A stretch of 64,000 nt of DNA from Microvirga brassicacearum (GTDB lineage: Bacteria; Pseudomonadota; Alphaproteobacteria; Rhizobiales; Beijerinckiaceae): contig NZ_VCMV01000001.1 in the NCBI RefSeq assembly GCF_008757455.1, positions 1-64,000 of the forward strand. Reading direction: 5' to 3'. Shown here in pieces: positions 7,518 to 18,021 of this stretch. Every line of letters starts with the position of its first letter. Positions within the stretch are counted from its first letter, which is position 1. Made by a program: the position numbers and the translations under genes. A model generated the notes under the pieces. That model was not told the DNA's origin and ran no database searches. It was given only the letters and a program-made list of their open reading frames with translations.

Positions 7518-8528
7518 ATGGAAATCATTAGCGAGGCTGGGGCGTTCGCGAGGTATGCTGCATCGCGCCTGCGGCACGAGCACTTTACGCTATTGGATGT
7601 CGGGTGCAGCGGGGGCATCGACGCTGCTTGGCGAGTCTTCGGTGAAAAGTTGCAGGCGGTCGGTTTCGACCCCAATATTGAGGAGGTCGAGCGACTGAAC
7701 AGTGTCGAGACTGCGCCTCATGTTCGTTATGAGGCCGGTTTCGTCGGAGTGCCGGATGCCGACCCTATTGTTCTCAAGCGGGGCGGGAAGAGTTATTTCG
7801 GACGCAATCCGTGGGGGCGCCTTGCTGTTGCACGGACTATCCAGATTACAGCGAAGCAAACCGCAGCCGCAACCAGCCAAGAAAAGACGGCCGTTAACGC
7901 ATGGCAACAGACCAAGCTAGCGGAGGATCGTCATATCCACCTGCCTGCATACATCAAAGAGAACAATCTTAAATCAGTCGACTTCGTTAAAATCGATATT
8001 GATGGCGGCGACTTCGATGTTCTGCAATCCCTCTCAGGAGTCTTTACCGACCAGCAAGTTCTTGGCGCAGGGTTGGAGGTCAACTTCTTCGGCTCTGACG
8101 ACCCGACTGAACACACCTTCCACAACACAGACCGCTTCATGAGGGCGCATGGGTTTGCGTTGGCCGCTCTGACCACGCGGCCCTATGCGATGGCAGCCTT
8201 GCCGCAACGTTATGCCCTACCCATCCCGGCCCAGAGTACAAGGGGTATACCCTTCCAAGGGGACGCGCTGTACGTCCGAGATCTGGATGAGCGTTACGGA
8301 TCAGAGAAGCTACTGAAGCTCTCTGTCTTGTTCTCCTTGGCTGGACTACAGGATTGCGCCGCCGACGTTCTCGTCACGTGCCGATCCACCATCAATTGGC
8401 TTATCGACGTTGACCAAGCGCTTGATCTTCTGGCGGCAGAGACCGAAATCGGTCGGGAGCACGGCTTGAACTACCGGCAAATGATGGAAGAGTTTGAGCG
8501 GGATTCGCGTCTATTTTACACTGTATGA
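7518..8528 (+). CDS. FkbM-family methyltransferase
   Basis: A 336-residue SAM-dependent methyltransferase. The glycine-rich SAM-binding loop is LLDVGCSGGIDAAW (residues ~23-36), the acidic strand is VGFDPN, and the FkbM-type catalytic segment is VDFVKIDIDGGDFDVLQSL. ATG 7518 has AGGAGGAG upstream. FkbM enzymes commonly O-methylate sugars or secondary metabolites. It stands just upstream of the polysaccharide acylation genes, so a glycan substrate is plausible. Confidence 0.8.
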   Translation: MEIISEAGAFARYAASRLRHEHFTLLDVGCSGGIDAAWRVFGEKLQAVGFDPNIEEVERLNSVETAPHVRYEAGFVGVPDADPIVLKRGGKSYFGRNPWGRLAVARTIQITAKQTAAATSQEKTAVNAWQQTKLAEDRHIHLPAYIKENNLKSVDFVKIDIDGGDFDVLQSLSGVFTDQQVLGAGLEVNFFGSDDPTEHTFHNTDRFMRAHGFALAALTTRPYAMAALPQRYALPIPAQSTRGIPFQGDALYVRDLDERYGSEKLLKLSVLFSLAGLQDCAADVLVTCRSTINWLIDVDQALDLLAAETEIGREHGLNYRQMMEEFERDSRLFYTV

Positions 8529-9147
8529 ACAACAATCGAGCCTCCATTGCGCCACCTCCGGGCAACTTTTGTCGCACCAAATCGTGAGACCTTATGAAAC
8601 CAAATGGGGTTTGTCGGCGCCCTGCGCGGCTCGGTTGGCGGCGGCTTGTCCTCACCATCTCAAACGTCGCTGACGCCTATCTACGGCCGGCATGAGCAAC
8701 ATCGGTGGTGCCACTACCCTCTATGGTCGTTGGAAGGCCGGGAAGCGCCTCGGAGCGTAGACCGGTGGTAAGTTCCACTGGGATTTCAACATCGCCTCAC
8801 TGCAGGGGCGTCGCGGCTCTCGCTGGGCAAGGATCTAGTTAGACGCGCGAGCCAAGGCCGACACGGCGTGCTGGGTCACCAAGGTGCCCCACTGGCGCAT
8901 GAAAAGATCGCTCTCCTGCAGTATGACCAGGAAAGGCTTCAGCGTCCCGTCCGGCAGCGGGCCGCTGCAACGTGTGCGCCCGCTCTGTCGGCGCTGTAGC
9001 TAGGCCGCGAACTCGGATGGCGGCGGTGTCGCTTCGCGCCGATTGTCGCCGCTTGTCAGTCCGGAGAGAAATATTATTTTAGAAGGCTTGAGTAGAGGAA
9101 GCTATTCCGTTACGTAACGTATCGGACACACAACAAAAAACTATATT
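8529..9147. other. Gene-free region with a palindrome before the MBOAT gene
   Basis: About 620 bp with no intact gene. A stretch around 8690-8990 looks coding-like but is broken by stops, and I could not assign it. At 9108-9119 CGTTACGTAACG is a perfect 12-bp palindrome 28 bp before the GTG start of the MBOAT gene, a possible operator. Otherwise nothing is recognisable. Confidence 0.55.
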
Positions 9148-10584
9148 GTGCTTTTCACCTCCCCCGACTTCCTAGCCATTTATCTTCCTGTCGTCGTCGT
9201 GATCTATTTCGCGCTAGGGGGCATGGGGTGGCGTAAACCCGCTGCGGCTTGGCTCGCCGCGTCATCATTGGTGTTCTATGCCTGGGATGATCCCACACGA
9301 CTGTTACCGCTCATCGTGGTCTCAATCGGGTTCAACTTCCTCTTCGGTACCCTTCTGTCCCGTACACGCAGTGCGACCGTCCTGTTCCTAGCTGTTGCCG
9401 CGAATCTCACCCTGCTCGGGTACTTCAAATATGCAATGTTCTTGCTGGATACATTGCGCACCTTTGGCGTCCCTACGGCCGAGATCAGCGTTAAGCTCCC
9501 AATCGGAATCTCGTTCTACACCTTCACCCAGATCGCGTTCCTCGTCGATGCATATCGCGGAAAAGCGCGGGAATACAATCCGATCCACTACGCTCTATTC
9601 GTAACCTTCTTTCCACATCTGGTCGCGGGCCCGATCCTGCATCACAAAGAGATGATGCCGCAGTTCCAGGACGAGAAAAGCTATCGTCCGCAATGGCCCA
9701 GGGTGACCGCCGGATTGACTTGGTTCGGCATAGGCATCACAAAAAAAGTTCTGCTGGCCGACAACATCGCCAACTTTGCTGACCCGGTGTTCCTTGCTGC
9801 TCAACAGGGGCACACGGTCCCGTTCGCCAGCGCTTGGACCGGCGCTGTCAGCTATGCCCTTCAGCTCTATTTCGACTTTTCCGGGTACTCTGATATGGCG
9901 ATCGGACTGGCGCTGATCCTCGGGATCGCCTTCCCGATTAATTTCTTCTCGCCATATAAGGCGACCTCACTGATCGAGTTCTGGCGGCGTTGGCACATGA
10001 CGCTGTCCCGCTTCCTACGCGATTATCTGTACATTCCGCTCGGCGGCAACCGGAAGGGCCCATTCCGGCGGCATGTCAACCTCTTCGCTACAATGGTGTT
10101 GGGCGGGTTGTGGCACGGCGCGTCGTGGAACTTCGTACTCTGGGGTGCGATCCACGGAGGGGCCCTTGTGCTGAATCATCTCTGGCGCGGGACCGGCCGG
10201 AACCTGCCGGTATTGGTAGCTCGAGGGCTGACGCTACTTGTCGTGGTGCTGGCTTGGGTTCCGTTCCGCGCCAGCGATTTTGCAACAGCGTCTAGCTTGT
10301 GGCGAAGCATGGTAGGACTGAACGGTATAGAAATGGCGTCCGCACCGCTCGACGTTAGAATATGGATTGCCGCGCTGGCCGGGATTGTGCTGTTCATGCC
10401 GAACACGGCGCAACTTCTGCCCCGACCAGGCGCGACAGATGACGGTTTCTCCGATGAGCGGCTGCGGCACCGGCAGCCGTGGCAGCCAAGCTATACGTGG
10501 GCGGTTACGGTTGGGGCTCTATGCGGCGTTGCAATTGTGTTGGCCATGACCACCCCGGTGGCCTTCCTCTATTTCCAGTTTTGA
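9148..10584 (+). CDS. MBOAT-family O-acyltransferase (AlgI-like)
   Basis: A 478-residue polytopic membrane protein typical of the MBOAT/AlgI family that moves acyl groups, usually acetyl, across the membrane to polysaccharides. The start MLFTSPDFLAIYLPVVV is the family N-terminus, initiated here by GTG. Family motifs are YFKYAMF, LPIGISFYTFTQIAFLVD, FPHLVAGPI, YFDFSGYSDMAIGLA, FWRRWHMTLSRFLRDYLYIPLGG and GGLWHGASWNFVLWGAIHG. H323 and H336 are the likely catalytic-site histidines. The next gene, 21 bp downstream, is an SGNH-like partner, as in alginate acetylation pairs. Confidence 0.93.
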   Translation: MLFTSPDFLAIYLPVVVVIYFALGGMGWRKPAAAWLAASSLVFYAWDDPTRLLPLIVVSIGFNFLFGTLLSRTRSATVLFLAVAANLTLLGYFKYAMFLLDTLRTFGVPTAEISVKLPIGISFYTFTQIAFLVDAYRGKAREYNPIHYALFVTFFPHLVAGPILHHKEMMPQFQDEKSYRPQWPRVTAGLTWFGIGITKKVLLADNIANFADPVFLAAQQGHTVPFASAWTGAVSYALQLYFDFSGYSDMAIGLALILGIAFPINFFSPYKATSLIEFWRRWHMTLSRFLRDYLYIPLGGNRKGPFRRHVNLFATMVLGGLWHGASWNFVLWGAIHGGALVLNHLWRGTGRNLPVLVARGLTLLVVVLAWVPFRASDFATASSLWRSMVGLNGIEMASAPLDVRIWIAALAGIVLFMPNTAQLLPRPGATDDGFSDERLRHRQPWQPSYTWAVTVGALCGVAIVLAMTTPVAFLYFQF

Positions 10585-10605
10585 CGGGCCGACAGCAACC
10601 ATCAC

Positions 10606-11613
10606 ATGAGAACGACAGCATCCCCCTCTTACGCTGTTCTGTTTCTGATAGCGGCGCTGCTCGCCGGTGGGTTAGCTTTTTCCGTGCAATGGGGCATACG
10701 CAGCAGTGCCTGCCGCCCGTTTTCTAAGCCCGGCACCTACCTTGCTTTCTGTAGCACCGCGCGATATGGCGATTATGAGCACGGCGCGTACTTTCTTGGA
10801 TACGAAAGCGAAGCTGTCGATAATCTTCGAAAGGCCGATGTCCTGCTCCTGGGCAACAGCCGGGCTCAGTTCGCTTTTTCCACAGACAGCGTCGAAACCT
10901 ACTTCGGTGCCCGGGGCCTCCGCTATCACCTCCTCGGGTTTGGATACAATGAAACCAGCGAATTCCCGGTGCAACTCATCGAGCGATACGGGCTCCGACC
11001 GCGCGCTCTTGTTATCAACGCGGACCGGTTCTTTGCTGAATGGCTCTCACCACCAGCGAAAGCAGTCTCATCTGGAAGCCTCGCCGTCCGGGCCGAGCAC
11101 GTCGGCAAAAAAATCGGCCCCTGGATAGCCGATCACGCCTGCGCGTTTGGACCTATTGGATGCACCCGCAACTCCCCCACCATCTACCGCTCGCACGCGA
11201 CCGGAAGATGGATTTGGGCCAATTTACTGGCGACTCCGCAGCAAAGGGCAACCAACCTCGGGATACAGCAGATCAAGGCCTCTGATGCCGATATCGAAGG
11301 CATCGCTCAGGTCGCCGAGAGTTTTCTGAAGCGCATCGGCATATCTCGCGAGTGCCTAGTCTTAACTGCGGCACCTAACGACTTCGACGAAACGAAGACG
11401 CTCGTCCAGCGGCTCGGGGCCAGACTACGATGGCCGGTGATCTACCCAATTGTTGAGGACCTGGCGACAATCGACGGATCCCATTTGAATGAGCCCAGTG
11501 CCGAACGGTGGTCGGCTGCGGTCGTGGCGGAACTAGAAGGGGCACTGGGAGACTGCGCCTCCATCAATTGGGTGGACCAGCAGAAGATTGGCTTAACTGA
11601 GGTCGCCCCTTAG
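10606..11613 (+). CDS. Membrane-anchored SGNH-like protein, partner of the MBOAT
   Basis: A 335-residue protein with one N-terminal membrane anchor (residues ~9-28) and a periplasmic domain. Two features resemble the SGNH/AlgJ-AlgX fold: ADVLLLGNSRAQFAF (candidate nucleophile S85) and IDGSHLNEPSAERW near the C-terminus (D290 and H293 in a DxxH motif). Proteins of this type accept the acyl group from MBOAT and place it on a glycan. Its position directly after the MBOAT gene supports this. Overall similarity to named families is weak, so the assignment rests on motifs and context. Confidence 0.65.
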   Translation: MRTTASPSYAVLFLIAALLAGGLAFSVQWGIRSSACRPFSKPGTYLAFCSTARYGDYEHGAYFLGYESEAVDNLRKADVLLLGNSRAQFAFSTDSVETYFGARGLRYHLLGFGYNETSEFPVQLIERYGLRPRALVINADRFFAEWLSPPAKAVSSGSLAVRAEHVGKKIGPWIADHACAFGPIGCTRNSPTIYRSHATGRWIWANLLATPQQRATNLGIQQIKASDADIEGIAQVAESFLKRIGISRECLVLTAAPNDFDETKTLVQRLGARLRWPVIYPIVEDLATIDGSHLNEPSAERWSAAVVAELEGALGDCASINWVDQQKIGLTEVAP

Positions 11614-11843
11614 AAGTACGGCCGACCTCTTCCGTCTCGGTCTTCATCCTCTGGTCAAGCCAACAGCGGTGCCTGGGCCGCTTTTCTTATGATGGCAAAG
11701 ACTCTCGTTAGAAGAGCCCCGACTTGACCTGGAGCGTGACATTTCGTCGGCGTTGCCTACTAGGTACCAAGCTGCACACGACCAAATGCAGCGACCATGA
11801 CTTGATTGAAGCATTTCGTGCTTCGCTCTTCGGGGGATCAAGA

Positions 11844-13681
11844 TTGAACTTTCTACGGAACATCCGGCTTGCCGGCGTGAACTCGCATGCCGATTATACT
11901 ACTAAGGTTGCTCAGGGAGACCGGAGGCGCATCACAATTGATCTCGCCTTGGTCTGGTTGATCCCCATCGCTCAAGCACTCATCAACGAGACTTGGTTAT
12001 ATACGCCACTCGGCTATCTCGATCCTTGGTATTACCTTGGCTTTGGACTCAATTACACCGATCCAACATTTGAAAATCAAAACTATAAGATCGCTCGGCT
12101 GCCGTGGCTATTGCTTCAGTTCATTGTGCGAAGCCTTGTCGACGCTGTAGTCGCCAGCTGGATTCTTCAGATCGGAACGTTAACGCTTGCCAGCACTTCT
12201 CTTTATCTCCTTTTTGCACGTACACTTGGACGATCTGCGGCCTTCTTCGGGGCCGCCTTTTTTGCGGCGTACACGTTCGGGCATGCGTCTGGAGGGGCTG
12301 ACTACCACAATGCCCTGGGGGGCCTCTATTCGCTCTGATCTGGTGGCTGACCGTCAGAAGTGCCCAGGAAAAATGGTCGAGCACAAACCTCTTGATTGCC
12401 GGTGCCTGCGGTGCGCTAGCTCTTCACTCCAATATTATTTTTATCAATTTTCTGCCAATATTGACCGCCCACTACTTCGTTGCCTACAGAGCGTCACACA
12501 GGCACGTGCCTCCGCTGGCGAAATCGTTTCTATGGGCACTTTCAGGGGCAGTCCTCATGACACTTGCGCTCGGTGCGATCAATTGGATCGTTGGGCGTGA
12601 CTTTCTGTTCTTCGCTCGCCTGTTCAAGATCGTCACTTCGTATGTTGCCGACAGCTCTCACCTGAAGCCCTGGTGGAACCCTTGGCAGTCCGGATGGTAC
12701 TGGAAGGCTCGTTATCTCGGACCGTTGGCAGCAGGTCTGGTGATCGCAGTGGCCGCGCAGGCTTCGATCCTTAAACCCAGAGGTCCGCTGTCTCCTCGCG
12801 AGCAGCATATCCTTGTCTTCGCAACGGCCTACACTTTCTCTAGCTTGCTGTGGCTGATGTGGCAGACGTTAGGGCATACCGCGCTTGACTGGGACTATTT
12901 CGCCTACCCGCTTGTCTACCCACTGACGGCGGCAGTCGCGGCGGCAGCCGACCGCTGGTTGAAGTTTCCACCGGGCGAAGGTCCTGGTGTCCTTTGGCGT
13001 ATCCTGATCGTCGGACTCTTTCTGGCCCCTCTGTACTTCTTCAACACCAGCTTCGTCTTGAGCGCATTTGCCCTGCACGGATCCTTCTTGCCCGCGCTCG
13101 CGATGATTGGGATAGCGCTCGCGTGCTTGATATTATTTGGGAAGCACTACCTGGGCGGTTTGGTGTTCGTCGGTCTGATGTCGCTCGGGCTAGTGCTCGG
13201 CCTTTCTGGCGCGGGCGGGGTCACTCGGGACTCTTGTCCGTCGGCGCGTCTCGCCGCAGACGCAATTGACCAGGCTCACCGCCTGTTACGGATGCAGGGA
13301 TACTCGTACAGCAGGATTTTCATCTGGGCCGATCAAGACGAGACCGTGCCGGCTGGCACCGGGTGCGCGGTGTCATCTGCCAATATCCGCCTAGGACACT
13401 TTAGCTCCGCCCTTGTCGCGACGGGCTTCCAGTATGTCCAACCCGCCTGGGAGGCAGCGCAGCAGGACCAGCTCAAGGAGAGCCGGCTAGCCGAACTTTC
13501 AGCCGTAGGCGGATTGATTGTGTATGTCACCAACGAAGAGGCGCGCGTTCAGCAACTCATGGAGCGTTTCCTGGCGAGCGGTGGATCGTTGAAGGTCAAG
13601 GGGCGTGAGGTTGTCACCTCCCGTAGCTTGCGTGTGCCAATGAATCTCCTGGAGATCAAGAACAAGACGCAGGGTGAGTAG
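11844..13681 (+). pseudogene. Frameshifted GT-C-like polytopic membrane protein
   Basis: Two frames together encode a protein of ~610 residues similar to the intact product at 20924-22705: WLYTPLGYLDPWYYLGFGLN, then SGGADYHNALGGLYS in the first frame, and LALHSNIIFINFLPIL, ADSSHLKPWWNPW and the C-terminal soluble segment in the second. The first frame stops at TGA 12336-12338; one missing base at about 12336 (T?G ATC TGG TGG) would restore it. The start is uncertain: TTG 11844 is one candidate and no in-frame ATG is present. It is either a recent pseudogene or an assembly error. The family resembles GT39-type GT-C glycosyltransferases. Confidence 0.8.
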
Positions 13682-13696
13682 CGGCCTCAATACCTT

Positions 13697-14270
13697 AGTG
13701 TCCGTTTGATAACGCCTATTTGTGAGCGATGCGTCTCAGCAGGAGAGTTCTGAGGGCACCGTAAACCCTTGGGCTGAGAGCGGTCGATGCGCTTTCGTAG
13801 TCGCGTACCGAGACGTCGCCAGGGGGTCATCCAGGCGAAGGTGCGCTCGACCAACCGCCGCGGGATGACCTCGAACCTTCGGCGACGTCGGAGCGCTTGA
13901 CGATCTCCAAAGTGAATTTGAGGAAGGCTGCGTTGTGAGCTTTGTGCGGTCATAGGCCCCGTTCGCGAAGGGATGCTTTAGCCATGGCCATCGATTGCGC
14001 ACGCCGTCGAGGATCATCTGAGCGCCAGCGCTGTCGGAGATGTCAGCCGGCGTCAGGTTGAGCATCAGCAGACGGCCATCGGCCGGATGTGGCGCTTACG
14101 CCCGCCGATCTTCTTTCCAGCGTCTAGCCCCTTGTTCTTGCCTCCCGTGCCTTGACCGACTGACTGTCGATGAAGCGCCCCGTCCGTTCGCGATCCAGCG
14201 TCATGCCACGTCGTGGATCGTCCGGAACATGACGCGCCGGACGAAGCGGCGGAACCACTAATAGATGGGT
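13697..14270 (-). mobile_element. IS5-family insertion sequence remnant
   Basis: Reading leftward, transposase pieces appear in order with several frameshifts: RERTGRFIDSQSVKA, DAGKKIGGRKRHI, LNLTPADISDSAGAQMILD, RWPWLKHPFANGAYD, LEIVKRSDVAEGFEVIPRR and VERTFAWMTPWRRL, ending at a stop at 13716-13718. This is the DDE transposase of IS5-type elements. The second catalytic Asp (normally FADGAYD) reads Asn. One terminal repeat, AGTGTCCGTTTGATAA, is at 13697-13712; the other end is missing. The element is not active. Confidence 0.8.
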
Positions 14271-14510
14271 TTGCCAGGAATCCTTCACAGTCGAGGTGCA
14301 GCTTCACCGCCTCGCTGGTTCGCATCAACTTAATGCCGTGTCTGCATGCTCCGCCGACATGAGCGCATAGGCGTTCCCATCTCTGATCGCAACATAGTCC
14401 ATTGTCACTTCGCCCATAGCGCTTCTCCATAGGACGGGGGAACGGAGGCATTACCTCGAGGCGCATCTGTCCAGATAGTAATGGGAATGGGGCTAAGTGC
14501 CTGAGAAGAG

Positions 14511-14587
14511 TGGTCGGAGTGATAGGATTTGAACCTACGACCCCCACGTCCCGAACGTGGTGCGCTACCAGACTGCGCTACACTCCG
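14511..14587 (-). tRNA. tRNA-Pro (CGG)
   Basis: The reverse strand folds into a 77-nt cloverleaf with acceptor stem CGGAGTG/CACTCCG, anticodon stem CCACG/CGTGG around the loop TTCGGGA (anticodon CGG), a T arm with GTTCAAATC, and an encoded 3' CCA. Confidence 0.95.
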
Positions 14588-14741
14588 ACATTCTCAAACC
14601 ATCGGGAAGGCCGGACTTATAACCGGGGGCGGGGTGCCCCGCAAGCGGAGAATGGCGTTTTCGACGATATTCGCGCTCCGTGAAATGGCAGTTGCCAGCG
14701 GCAGTCCCGGCGACTATGAACAGCCGCACCGCACAAGGCAT

Positions 14742-14816
<75 letters not shown>

Positions 14817-15113
14817 GGTATCAGGCCAAGCGTACAAGCTGAAGGGTTAGCCCGCTCGGGTGCCTGGCTGGCCCTGATTGATCGGCAGGCCCGGGCTGCA
14901 GCCTTCGATCGACAATCTTGACCGCGATTCGGCTTCGCGATGGCAGTCACAACTGACTGCTCCTTGCCGGCTAAGCTGGTAAACGCAGACAGAGAGACGA
15001 CGGCAGGAAATAGACTCGATTCGCATCCTTTTGGCGAAACATTGCAAAATGACGCAGACGATGCGAAGAGGGTTGCGCACCGCAGAGACAAGATTGTGGC
15101 TGAAGCCAAACGC

Positions 15114-16127
15114 ATGTCAATCCATAAACATTCATCCGATGAGGCCGTTGCACGCAACGATGGACCCACAAAGGCAAGCCTTTCTGTGATCATCCCCGTT
15201 TATAACGAGGAGCAAAGCATACCGGACTTGTTGGCCCGCCTTCTTCCGGTTCTTCTCTCGCTGGATAGATCATTTGAGATTGTCGCAGTGAACGACGGGA
15301 GCAGGGACAATTCTTTAAATCTGCTGATCGCGGCGCTCGATTCTCTTCCAAATCTTCGAATTATCGACTTCCGCCGTAACTTTGGACAAACGGCCGCGAT
15401 GATGGCCGGAATCGATCATGCCAAGGGGAAGATAATCGTCGCAATCGATGCAGACCTTCAAAATGATCCGGACGACATTCCGCTTCTTCTCGCCAAACTC
15501 GATGAAGGTTACGACGTCGCGAGCGGCTGGCGCAAAGACCGCATGGACGCGGCGATCCGGCGGAATTTTGTGAGTCGGGTTGCCAATCGACTGATTTCAT
15601 GGATTTCGGGGGTTCATCTCCACGATTACGGCTGCACCCTGAAAGCTTACCGGGCCGACGTTCTTAAAGGGGTTCGTCTTTACGGCGAAATGCATCGATT
15701 CATTCCGATTTATGCCGCCTGGATGGGCGGCAGGGTGGCTGAGGTGCCGGTTCGCCATCATCCACGCAAATTCGGCAATTCGAATTACGGCCTCGAACGC
15801 GTTTTGAAAGTGGTCCTCGACCTGATTGTAGTCAAATTTCTCGACCGATATCTTGTGAAGCCGATTTACGTCTTTGGAAGTTTTGGTGCCTTGGCGCTTG
15901 CCACAAGCGCGGTCACCTTTGTCTGGATGATTGCAATAAAATTCGCTTGGGGCATATCTATGATATCGACTCCTCTTCCACTTGTTGTCGTTATGACCTT
16001 TCTGATTGGAATATTAAGTATCTTGTTGGGCTTGCTGGCGGAAATAATGGTAAGAACGTATTTCGAGTCGCAGAAGCGGACCCATTACTTGGTGCGTGAG
16101 ATCTACAGCTCCGAGTTCGAGAAATAG
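15114..16127 (+). CDS. GT2 glycosyltransferase, lipid-phosphate type (ArnC/GtrB-like)
   Basis: A 337-residue family-2 glycosyltransferase. SVIIPVYNEEQSIPDLLARL opens the GT-A domain, IVAVNDGSRDNS is the nucleotide-binding strand, and IIVAIDADLQNDPDDIPLL holds the metal-binding DAD. QTAAMMAGIDHAKG and YGCTLKAYRADVL are typical of polyprenyl-phosphate glycosyltransferases. Two hydrophobic helices at the C-terminus (~residues 245-310) match ArnC, GtrB and DPM1 relatives. It likely makes an undecaprenyl-phosphate-linked sugar on the cytoplasmic face. A start at 14940 would add 58 residues without domain similarity. It begins the operon and ends 2 bp before asnB. Confidence 0.88.
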   Translation: MSIHKHSSDEAVARNDGPTKASLSVIIPVYNEEQSIPDLLARLLPVLLSLDRSFEIVAVNDGSRDNSLNLLIAALDSLPNLRIIDFRRNFGQTAAMMAGIDHAKGKIIVAIDADLQNDPDDIPLLLAKLDEGYDVASGWRKDRMDAAIRRNFVSRVANRLISWISGVHLHDYGCTLKAYRADVLKGVRLYGEMHRFIPIYAAWMGGRVAEVPVRHHPRKFGNSNYGLERVLKVVLDLIVVKFLDRYLVKPIYVFGSFGALALATSAVTFVWMIAIKFAWGISMISTPLPLVVVMTFLIGILSILLGLLAEIMVRTYFESQKRTHYLVREIYSSEFEK

Positions 16128-16129
16128 GC

Positions 16130-18013
16130 ATGTGCGGTCTGGCAGGATTTGTTGGCGAGGGTTCGCACTCGACCTTGCGTGCGATGGTGGCGAGTATTAG
16201 TCATCGTGGCCCCGACGGCGAAGGTTATTGGTCAAATGACGAGTCGCGCGTACATCTAGGTCATCGACTTCTGGCGGTCCTCGACATCGAGGGCGGCGCA
16301 CAGCCAATGTGGGATGCTGCCGGCGATGTCGGCATCGTTTTCAACGGTGAGATCTATAATCACGCCGAACTGCGGTCGGAGTTGGAAGCCAACGGCTGCC
16401 GTTTTAGGTCTTCGCACTCCGATACGGAGGTCCTTGTCCACGGTTATAAAATATGGGGAAGCCAACTGCCGCTACGGCTGAACGGTATGTTCGCCTTCGC
16501 AATCTTGGATCGGCGGGCAAAGCAGGTTTTTTTGGCTCGCGATAGGTTCGGCGAGAAACCTCTCTACTATGCGGCAACTCCGCGGTCTTTCGTCTTCGGT
16601 AGCGAGGTCACCGCCGTTCGGAAGCATCCTGCCGTGTCGGGCGAGCTTTCGCCGCGGGCTGTTCAGAAATATCTGGCCTGGGGCTTTCTGCCCGCGCCGC
16701 ACTCGCTCTACAGCGACATCAAAAAGCTGCCCGCTGGTTGCAGCCTGACCCTCGATATTGAATCGCGCTGCTTTGACGTGGCCTCCTATTGGCGCTTTCG
16801 ACTTGAGCCCGACAACGACCTCAAATTGTCCGACGAGCCCCGACTAGCTGACGAATTGCGCGACCTCCTGCAACAGGCGGTGCAGCGTCGTCTCATCAGC
16901 GATGTCCCGCTTGGGCTGTTTCTCTCGGGGGGAATCGACAGCAGTACCGTGTTGGCAGGAGCGGCGCAGGGTCTTGCGAGCGAGAGTCTCAAGACGTTTA
17001 CAATCGGCTTTACCGATCCGAGCTTTGATGAATCCGGATTTGCGAGAGCGCTGGCGGCAGCCTTCGGCACGCAGCATCACGAAGAAATACTCGACCTAGA
17101 TCGCGCACGCACGCTGATGCCCCAAATTCTGGGCAACTTGGACGAGCCGCTCGGCGATCCGTCTATCTTGCCGACTTATCTCCTCAGCCGGTTTGCTCGC
17201 AGGCACGTTACGGTCGCGCTCTCGGGCGACGGCGGTGACGAACTTTTCGCAGGCTACGATCCCTTCAAAGCTCTTAACCCCGCCCGCATTTATTCGAGCC
17301 TGGTTCCTCGGGGCGTTCATCGCGGACTGAGACGCTTGGCTGATTTACTACCTCGGTCGACCAGCAACATGAGTCTTGACTTTAAGGTTCGGAGAGCGCT
17401 TTTGGGGCTGTCATGGCCGCAAGCGATGTGGAATCCGATCTGGCTTTCGCCGGCGGATCCCGAGCTCATCGGTGAAATTTTTGAAAGTCCTTTGTCGGCT
17501 GAAGAGCTCTACGAGGAGGCGCTCGATCTATGGGCCGCCAACGATACTGATCTCGTTGATCGCACGCTCGAATTTTATACAAATTTCTACCTTCCGGACA
17601 ATATCCTGACCAAGGTTGATCGAGCCGCGATGCTGAACTCACTCGAGTCGAGAGCCGTGTTTCTCGATAACGATCTCGTGGAGTTCTGTCGCAAGCTGCC
17701 GAACACCTTCAAGTTTCGCCATGGGGAACGAAAGGTGCTCCTGCGCCGTGCGGTTGCGGGATGGCTGCCACCGGAAGTACTGGCCCGACGGAAGAAAGGC
17801 TTTGGTATCCCGGTGTCACGGTGGTTGCGGGAGTGGCCAGCGCCAACGGTGAACGGTGCTGCCACATGCAAAATCGGGCTCGATGCTGCCGTACTTGATG
17901 ACCGCTGGGCGTCGCACAAACGCGGCGAGCAGGACAACCGTCTTCTCCTCTTTGCCTGGGCAAGCCTGGCGCCACATCTTGTTGCGCCGCCTGCCTTGGC
18001 CGACGCGGCCTAA
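16130..18013 (+). CDS. asnB: Glutamine-hydrolysing asparagine synthase-like amidotransferase
   Basis: A 627-residue class II amidotransferase. It starts MCGLAGFVGEG with the N-terminal nucleophile Cys2, has the GATase region (SHRGPDGEG, FNGEIYNHAELR, SDTEVLVHGYK) and an ATP-pyrophosphatase domain with PP-loop LFLSGGIDSSTVLA and the GDGGDELFAGYDPF segment. Full length is normal. In glycan clusters such proteins are thought to amidate a sugar carboxylate rather than make asparagine. Here it sits between a GT2 and methyltransferase genes, so the acceptor may be a uronic acid on the lipid-linked sugar; that is inference. Confidence 0.9.
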   Translation: MCGLAGFVGEGSHSTLRAMVASISHRGPDGEGYWSNDESRVHLGHRLLAVLDIEGGAQPMWDAAGDVGIVFNGEIYNHAELRSELEANGCRFRSSHSDTEVLVHGYKIWGSQLPLRLNGMFAFAILDRRAKQVFLARDRFGEKPLYYAATPRSFVFGSEVTAVRKHPAVSGELSPRAVQKYLAWGFLPAPHSLYSDIKKLPAGCSLTLDIESRCFDVASYWRFRLEPDNDLKLSDEPRLADELRDLLQQAVQRRLISDVPLGLFLSGGIDSSTVLAGAAQGLASESLKTFTIGFTDPSFDESGFARALAAAFGTQHHEEILDLDRARTLMPQILGNLDEPLGDPSILPTYLLSRFARRHVTVALSGDGGDELFAGYDPFKALNPARIYSSLVPRGVHRGLRRLADLLPRSTSNMSLDFKVRRALLGLSWPQAMWNPIWLSPADPELIGEIFESPLSAEELYEEALDLWAANDTDLVDRTLEFYTNFYLPDNILTKVDRAAMLNSLESRAVFLDNDLVEFCRKLPNTFKFRHGERKVLLRRAVAGWLPPEVLARRKKGFGIPVSRWLREWPAPTVNGAATCKIGLDAAVLDDRWASHKRGEQDNRLLLFAWASLAPHLVAPPALADAA

Positions 18014-18021
18014 GGCGAGCG

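Noticed and set aside
14940..15113. N-terminal extension of the GT2 glycosyltransferase
   Set aside because: The 58 extra residues have no domain similarity; the family starts shortly before the SVIIPVYNEE motif.
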